Below are positions 59,440 through 64,000 of a stretch of 64,000 nt of DNA, piece by piece; the stretch's first letter is position 1; the number at the start of each line of letters is the position of its first letter. The stretch spans positions 7,378,001-7,442,000 of the forward strand of contig NZ_RJKE01000001.1 in the NCBI RefSeq assembly GCF_003751225.1. Direction: 5' to 3'. The notes under the pieces are model-generated. The model saw only the letters and a program-made list of their open reading frames with translations. It was not told the DNA's origin and searched no databases. Made by a program: the position numbers and the translations under genes. The stretch comes from Actinocorallia herbida (GTDB lineage Bacteria > Actinomycetota > Actinomycetes > Streptosporangiales > Streptosporangiaceae).

Positions 59440-59832
59440 ATGACCGAACGCGTCACGGTGACCGAGGAGGCCGCCGGGTGGCTGCGGCGGCTCGCGGAGA
59501 CGCACGGGCCGCTGATGTTCCACCAGTCCGGCGGCTGCTGCGACGGGAGCTCGCCGATGTGCTACCCGCGCGGCGAGTTCCAGGTGGGCGCCGCCGACCT
59601 CCTGCTCGGCGAGGTCGGCGACGGGATCCCCTTCTGGATCAGCGCCGCCCAGTACGCCTACTGGAGCCACACCCATCTGACCGTGGACGTGGTCCCGGGC
59701 CGGGGCAGCGGCTTCTCCGTCGAGGCTCCCGAAGGCATCCGCTTCCTGCTGCGCTCCCGCCTCTTCACCGAACCCGAACTCGCCGCCCTGGAAGCCGGTC
59801 CCCCGCCGCCCACCGGCGACGACCCGCCCTGA
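59440..59832 (+). CDS. DUF779 family protein, 130 aa
   Basis: The pattern LMFHQSGGCCDGSSPMCYPRG, then GIPFWISAAQYAYWSHTHLTV and GSGFSVEAPEGIRFLLRSRL is DUF779, a family regularly found next to ExaC/AcoD-type aldehyde dehydrogenases. The GGCCDGSSPMC cysteines could bind a metal or form a redox pair. GAGGAG precedes the ATG. The role is unknown; linkage to the dehydrogenase is the main clue. Confidence 0.9.
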   Translation: MTERVTVTEEAAGWLRRLAETHGPLMFHQSGGCCDGSSPMCYPRGEFQVGAADLLLGEVGDGIPFWISAAQYAYWSHTHLTVDVVPGRGSGFSVEAPEGIRFLLRSRLFTEPELAALEAGPPPPTGDDPP

Positions 59833-59848
59833 ATCCCGGGCCACCCCG

Positions 59849-59873
59849 CCCCGGGCCTTCGAACGGCCCGGGG
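59849..59873. terminator. hairpin between the convergent DUF779 and kinase genes
   Basis: CCCCGGGCC and GGCCCGGGG form a perfect 9-bp stem with a TTCGAAC loop in the 65-bp gap between the two stops, so it can serve both directions. Confidence 0.6.
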
Positions 59874-59897
59874 CTCCGGGGAGCCCGAGGAGCCCGG

Positions 59898-61460
59898 TCA
59901 GCGTCCCTGCGTCCACAGGGGCCCGGCGAAGTAGGCGAGGGCCTCCTGGACCATCAGGGGGTCGGCGTCGAGGTCGCTGAGGTAGCAGACGGGCGTCCAT
60001 GAGCGGGCGCGGCGCCGCACCATGACGGCGCGGGCCCGCAGGAAGCCGTGCGGGCGGACGCCGACGGCGTGCAGCCACCGCCAGTCGAACACCTCGGTCT
60101 TGCTTCCCCACAGGACGGACATGCCTTGCGGTCCGACCTGGAACCGCCGGGTGCGCATGAGCCGGACCAGCATCGCCAGGAGGATGAACGCCGCCCACAC
60201 CACCCACACCAGCAGCGCGACGACGGGGAACGCCTCGAGGTCCGCGTCGTCGTCGCCGCGCAGCAGCACGACCGGGACCGCCTGCCCGATGAAGCAGATG
60301 AGCGCCGCGCGCACCAGCCGCGACCACCCGTGCCGGAGCACCGCCCAGGCGCGCACGCCCGCGGTGAACGGCGCGACCGGACCCCGGTGCCAGCCGCTCT
60401 GCCAGGACGCCCCGTATCCGGGCGGGCCCCCGGCGACCGGCCGCCCGATCCCGCCCTGCGTTCCGCCGGCCTGCCACGGCACCGGAGGTCCGGACGGACC
60501 GGGGTTCGGCTGCGCCACGCCTTCCTGCCAGGGGTAGGCCCCGCCTTGGCCCGGGGGGCCGAACGGGCCGTCCGGGGAGGCGGGTCGCGGCGCCGGCGCG
60601 GCCGGAAGGACGAGGGTGCGCGGGTCGGGCGCCGGGAGGGGTTCGGCCGGGGCGCGGCCCGCGTCGGCGAGCGCGGGCTGCACCTCGGCGGCCGTCGGGC
60701 GCGCGGCGGGGTCCTTGCGCAGCAGCGCGGCGAGCAGACCCTCCAGCGGTCCGGCGTGCGCCGGCGCGGCGGGCGCCCCTTCGAGGATGTTCGCGACGAT
60801 CGCGGTGAACGTCGGGCCGGTGAAGGCGTCACGGCCCTCGACCGCGAAGTACAGGGTCGCGCCGAGCGCCCACAGGTCGGAGGCCGCGCTCGCCTCGGTG
60901 CCGCGCAGCTGCTCGGGCGCCATGTAGCCGGGCGAGCCGATGACGGCCCCCGACCGGGTGAGCCGGGTGTCCCCCTCGGCGAGGGCGATGCCGAAGTCGA
61001 CGAGCTTGACCCGGTCACCGGCGGTCACGAGCACGTTCGCGGGCTTCACGTCGCGGTGCACGACGCCGCACGCGTGCGCGGCGGCGAGCGCCTCGAGCAG
61101 CAGCAGGCAGATCCGCGCGGCCCGTTCGGGAGGCAGCGGCCCCGACTCGGTGACGAGCGCGTCCAGCGACCTGCCCTCGACGTACTCCATGACCATGTAG
61201 ACGCTGGAGTCCTCGAGCAGCACGTCGTAGACCGCGGCGGCGCCCGCGTGCACGACGCGGGCGGCGGCTCGCCCTTCGCGCAGGAGCCGCTCGCGCAGCT
61301 CCGCGGCCTCCTCCTCCGGTATCCCCGCAGGGGTGAGGATCTCCTTGAGCGCCACCTTGCGCGCCAGTCTTTCGTCGTCGGCGAGCCAGACGACCCCCAT
61401 GCCCCCGCGGCCCAGTTCACGTCGCAGCGTGAAGCGTCCGGCGACCCTCGTCTCCGCCAC
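59898..61460 (-). CDS. membrane Ser/Thr protein kinase (Hanks type), about 520 aa
   Basis: The kinase domain (about 8-265) has the glycine loop ELGRGGMGVVWLADD, the ATP-binding Lys in KVALKEI, the catalytic loop VVHRDVKPANVLV, DFG as KLVDFGIALAE, and GSPGYMAPEQLRG. A Pro/Gly-rich linker (about 270-365) follows. Two transmembrane helices (about 385-405 and 415-440) and a C-terminal cytoplasmic domain of about 75 residues with a PH-like feel (RFQVGPQGMSVLWGSKTEVF) end the protein. Most actinobacterial kinases have one helix and an outside sensor, so this topology differs. GTG 61460 is the likely start. Confidence 0.88.
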   Translation of the reverse strand: MAETRVAGRFTLRRELGRGGMGVVWLADDERLARKVALKEILTPAGIPEEEAAELRERLLREGRAAARVVHAGAAAVYDVLLEDSSVYMVMEYVEGRSLDALVTESGPLPPERAARICLLLLEALAAAHACGVVHRDVKPANVLVTAGDRVKLVDFGIALAEGDTRLTRSGAVIGSPGYMAPEQLRGTEASAASDLWALGATLYFAVEGRDAFTGPTFTAIVANILEGAPAAPAHAGPLEGLLAALLRKDPAARPTAAEVQPALADAGRAPAEPLPAPDPRTLVLPAAPAPRPASPDGPFGPPGQGGAYPWQEGVAQPNPGPSGPPVPWQAGGTQGGIGRPVAGGPPGYGASWQSGWHRGPVAPFTAGVRAWAVLRHGWSRLVRAALICFIGQAVPVVLLRGDDDADLEAFPVVALLVWVVWAAFILLAMLVRLMRTRRFQVGPQGMSVLWGSKTEVFDWRWLHAVGVRPHGFLRARAVMVRRRARSWTPVCYLSDLDADPLMVQEALAYFAGPLWTQGR

Positions 61461-61565
61461 ACCCGCCCCCGGATCTCCCGTGATCTTCTCTCGGGCACCC
61501 TGACGCAAGGGCGGGTGGCGGCGCTCCCGCATGGCCGATAGCGGACGGGAACCGGAACCGGGCGG

Positions 61566-62735
61566 TCAGTAGCGGAGGATGGCGGCGACTCTGGCGTGGT
61601 CGGTGAGGGAGCCGTCGGGGACGAAGGTGGCGCGGCCGTCGTTGCGCAGGACCGTCTCGATGAGGTCGTCCACGGCGTCGTTGACGAACTTGCCGCGGAA
61701 GGCCGCGTCGGTGGCCTCCTCGTTCACGCCGATCTCGGCCGGCGCCGGGGCCGAGCCGTTCTCGGCGGGACCGTCGGCGGACATGACCTGGAGGCGGCCC
61801 TCGTGGGTGCGGGAGGGCGCGAAGAAGGTGTCCTCGACGAGCAGGTGCTGGACGCGGCCCTGATGGGCGAGTTCCCAGCACTCCTCGAGGCCCGCGGCGA
61901 AGCGGCGGCCGGACCTGGCGTCGTCGATCCCGGCGAGCGCCTCCTCCCGGACGCGTGCGATCTCCTCGTGCAGCACGGGCGCCACGAGCCGGGCGATCTC
62001 GGCGGGGGTCGCCTTCTCGTAGCCGCCTTCGACGGTGCCGATGAGGGCGTCGCGCAGCATGCCGTTGGAGTTCTCGCGCAGGTACGTCAGGGCGCGCTGG
62101 ACGCCGACGGCGATGACGGGACGGCTGCCGCGTTTGAGCAGTTCGGTGAGGTTGCGGTCGATCTGGCGGACGAACTGCTGCCTGCGGTCCTCCTGGATGC
62201 GGTTCTGCACCCGGTTGGCCGCGGTGGGCCCGCCCTGCTCCTCGGGGACGGTGTCGGCGAGGTTGAGCGGGAACAGCGCGTTGCTCACCTCGGCGCAGCG
62301 CTCGCCTTCGCCCGCGAACAGGCGGGTCGGCTGCTCCGACAGCACCAGCACGTAGTAGTTCCAGGTGCGTTCCAGCATCGCCAGCAGGTCGCGGGTGGCG
62401 AAGGTGTCGTCGATGATGACCCGCTCGCTGACGGTCACGCCGGGCAGCACGAACGCGTGGGTCTCGCCGCCGTACGCGGCGAACAGGACGAGCGCCTCGG
62501 CGGTGCGCTCGAAGTCGACCTGCTCCGCGGCCTTCTCCAGGTTGCGCATCACCTCGTCGGCGACGCCGTGGTCCAGCTCGTAACCGGCGAGCCGCTGCCG
62601 TGCCTCGTCGAGCAGCACCTTGAGGCGGATGCGGTCCTGCTGGCGTTCAGGCCTCGCGCGGTGCGTCGGCATGATGATCGAGACGGCCGGGAACGGCCGC
62701 ACCTCGTGCAGTCGGGCGAGCTGCGCAGCGTCCAC
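61566..62735 (-). CDS. baeRF3-type (bacterial eRF1-like) protein, 389 aa
   Basis: The start (VDAAQLARLHEVRPFPAVSI, then MPTHRARPERQQDRIRLKVL and LDEARQRL) and the middle (YYVLVLSEQPTRLFAGEGER) match the bacterial archaeo-eukaryotic release-factor group 3, related to eRF1/Dom34. Such proteins are thought to act in ribosome rescue or stress, without direct proof. The C-terminal part ends in TFVPDGSLTDHARVAAILRY. GTG 62735 has GGGGG 7 nt upstream and begins at the conserved part; the frame is open further upstream. Confidence 0.8.
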   Translation of the reverse strand: MDAAQLARLHEVRPFPAVSIIMPTHRARPERQQDRIRLKVLLDEARQRLAGYELDHGVADEVMRNLEKAAEQVDFERTAEALVLFAAYGGETHAFVLPGVTVSERVIIDDTFATRDLLAMLERTWNYYVLVLSEQPTRLFAGEGERCAEVSNALFPLNLADTVPEEQGGPTAANRVQNRIQEDRRQQFVRQIDRNLTELLKRGSRPVIAVGVQRALTYLRENSNGMLRDALIGTVEGGYEKATPAEIARLVAPVLHEEIARVREEALAGIDDARSGRRFAAGLEECWELAHQGRVQHLLVEDTFFAPSRTHEGRLQVMSADGPAENGSAPAPAEIGVNEEATDAAFRGKFVNDAVDDLIETVLRNDGRATFVPDGSLTDHARVAAILRY

Positions 62736-62857
62736 GAAAATCCCCCAGTCCGAAGCCGGTGACCGTTTCAGCCTAAGTAACAGACAACCGGGGGAAAGAT
62801 TCCGTTGGTCGGTCATTTACCGAAAGATAGACAGGTAACACAACCGACATCTTTTCG

Positions 62858-63256
62858 CTAGACCTGTTCGGCCGTACGCAACTCCCAGTAATGGGTGATC
62901 TGCGCTCTGAAAGTGCCGAGCTCTCTGCCGACGTACGTCCAGCGGCCGCGCAGCCGCCACGAGCGGCCCACGCCGTCGGAGAGCAGGATCTCCAGCGAGA
63001 AGGCGGCGTCGTGCGCGCGGACCGCTCCGCTCGCGTCGACGCCGCCGCTCTTCAGCAGGGGGACGCCCTCGCACTTCACGGCGATGACATGGGTGCCCGG
63101 GTCCTGGCGGAGCAGCCCCTGGGACAGGTCGTGCACGAGCTGCGCGGAGTAGTCCGCGCCGAGCCAGCCCAGCTGTGGCACCTGTTGCGGAGGGGCGAAG
63201 CCCCAGAGCCGCGGTCCGCCCGTCATGGCGGGAAACCTGGTGTCCAAAAGGGACAT
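62858..63256 (-). CDS. hypothetical protein, 132 aa
   Basis: No family is recognised. It has no signal peptide or membrane helix and is rich in beta-prone segments (THVIAVKCEGVPLLKSG, AAFSLEILLSDGVGRSWRLR, GRWTYVGRELGTFRAQITHY). The ATG at 63256 has a weak GGTGAAG upstream. The gene is separated by about 85 bp from the ferredoxin-reductase gene upstream and from the baeRF3 gene downstream, all on the same strand. Confidence 0.55.
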   Translation of the reverse strand: MSLLDTRFPAMTGGPRLWGFAPPQQVPQLGWLGADYSAQLVHDLSQGLLRQDPGTHVIAVKCEGVPLLKSGGVDASGAVRAHDAAFSLEILLSDGVGRSWRLRGRWTYVGRELGTFRAQITHYWELRTAEQV

Positions 63257-63340
63257 ACTTCACCACTTCCCGGTTGATTCGACCAGTGTCAAAGGCGCGT
63301 GTTCAGTTGTGCCCCGATGGTCGTGCGAATCGCCGTGTGG

Positions 63341-64000
63341 TCAGTGGGGTGGACAGGCGGCACGCATGGCGTCCCAAGTGCCCAACTTGACCCTTTCTCC
63401 TCGCGAAAGAGACTTTGCCAGTGCGATCTCCGCCGCGTCCAGACCCAACCAGCTCTGGTAGGTGACGAATTCGACACCTTTTGCCCTGAGGACCGACTCG
63501 ATGTCCGTTACGGGCCTCGGCCGGCTGCCCAATTCGGACAGCAGGACCCCCACGGTCTCGGCCGCGTCGGACTTGTTCGTGCCGACGACACCGGACGGAC
63601 CGCGCTTGATCCAGCCCGCGGTGTACTCGCCCTCGGCGATCCTGCCCTTCTCGTTGCGGATCACCGACGCCCGCTCGTCGAAGGGGACCCCGTCGAGCGG
63701 CACGCTGCGGTAGCCGACCGAGCGCACGACCATCCCGACCGGGAGGGTCTCGTACTCGCCGGTGCCGCGGACCTTGCCGTCGACGAGCTCCGTGCGCTCC
63801 ACGCGCAGGCCCTCGACCCGGTCGGTGCCGAGGATCTCGACGGGCGCGCGCCAGAACCTCAGGTCGATGTGGCGCTCGCGGCCCTCCGCGGGCTCACCCG
63901 CCCAGGCGCGCATCGCCGCGAGGTTGCCCCGGACGTGCCGGTCGGCCGCCTCCAGGGCGGCGCTCTCGACGTCCAGCTCGAGGTCCTCCGGCCGCACCGA
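63341..64000 (-). CDS. FprA-like NADPH-ferredoxin/adrenodoxin reductase, C-terminal part (cut by window edge)
   Basis: The last 219 residues of an FAD-dependent ferredoxin-NADP reductase of the adrenodoxin-reductase type. Visible marks are RFWRAPVEILGTDRVEGLRV, MVVRSVGYRSVPLDGVPFDE, and AGWIKRGPSGVVGTNKSDAA, the conserved segment that contacts FAD and NADP. It moves electrons from NADPH to a ferredoxin, possibly for P450 enzymes such as the one at 11.3 kb. The N-terminal FAD motif lies beyond 64000. Confidence 0.88.
   Translation of the reverse strand, partial: SVRPEDLELDVESAALEAADRHVRGNLAAMRAWAGEPAEGRERHIDLRFWRAPVEILGTDRVEGLRVERTELVDGKVRGTGEYETLPVGMVVRSVGYRSVPLDGVPFDERASVIRNEKGRIAEGEYTAGWIKRGPSGVVGTNKSDAAETVGVLLSELGSRPRPVTDIESVLRAKGVEFVTYQSWLGLDAAEIALAKSLSRGERVKLGTWDAMRAACPPH

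Overview
The window is GC-rich (about 72% by eye), uses many GTG and TTG starts, and is dense with co-directional genes that overlap by ATGA or GTGA. Several genes have a TANNNT box 5-8 nt before the start codon, which suggests leaderless mRNAs. With a coproporphyrin-type haem pathway (HemE, HemY, HemQ), DUF3000, DUF6328, DUF2945 and a SigE-family sigma factor, this points to a chromosomal segment of an actinomycete. A Streptosporangiales or Thermomonosporaceae-like host is a guess. I saw no rRNA, tRNA, CRISPR array, transposase, integrase or phage gene.

Layout. 0-5 kb holds an APC permease (cut by the window edge), an EamA-type exporter divergent from a LysR regulator, and an MFS transporter. 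4.9-11.2 kb holds a PucR/CdaR-like regulator divergent from a five-gene Liv-type ABC importer (two ATPases, two permeases, lipoprotein). 11.2-16.4 kb holds a P450 coupled to a DUF6328 membrane protein, small stress-type proteins, a haloperoxidase-like hydrolase and a secreted lipase. 16.6-22.7 kb holds purB, a TetR regulator, leuC without an adjacent leuD, a SigE-family sigma factor with a membrane partner and a coupled 22-codon ORF, and a secreted peptidoglycan-binding protein. 22.8-30.1 kb holds a RibD-C reductase divergent from LigC, a lipoprotein, an aldehyde dehydrogenase behind a striking palindromic leader, an FAD amine-oxidase-like protein, DUF2945 and a stand-alone LigD polymerase domain. 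30.1-36 kb holds msrB, a VanZ protein, hemQ-hemY and a divergent MFS/DeoR pair.

36.3-40.4 kb is the most system-like part: a class F-like sortase, an Asp-rich repeat surface protein with an unusual C-terminal sorting-like signal, and a response regulator, histidine kinase and small DDHGG-tailed membrane protein. The same 18-bp inverted repeat (GATGAGA-N4-TCTCATC) lies upstream of both the surface gene and the two-component operon. This looks like an autoregulated envelope module.

40.5-64 kb holds hemE, DUF3000 and RNase D (a common actinobacterial neighbourhood), TerC, a 1.4-kb repeat-rich non-coding region, two acyl-CoA-synthetase-like genes (one apparently catalytically dead), a thiolase/multifunctional beta-oxidation operon with duplicated operator-like sites, a VIT1-like transporter, a CYTH-like/FxLYD protein, a GAF regulator-aldehyde dehydrogenase-DUF779 cassette, a Ser/Thr kinase, a baeRF3-type protein and the C-terminal part of an FprA-like ferredoxin reductase.

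All calls rest on reading the sequence and remembered family motifs. No database search was run.
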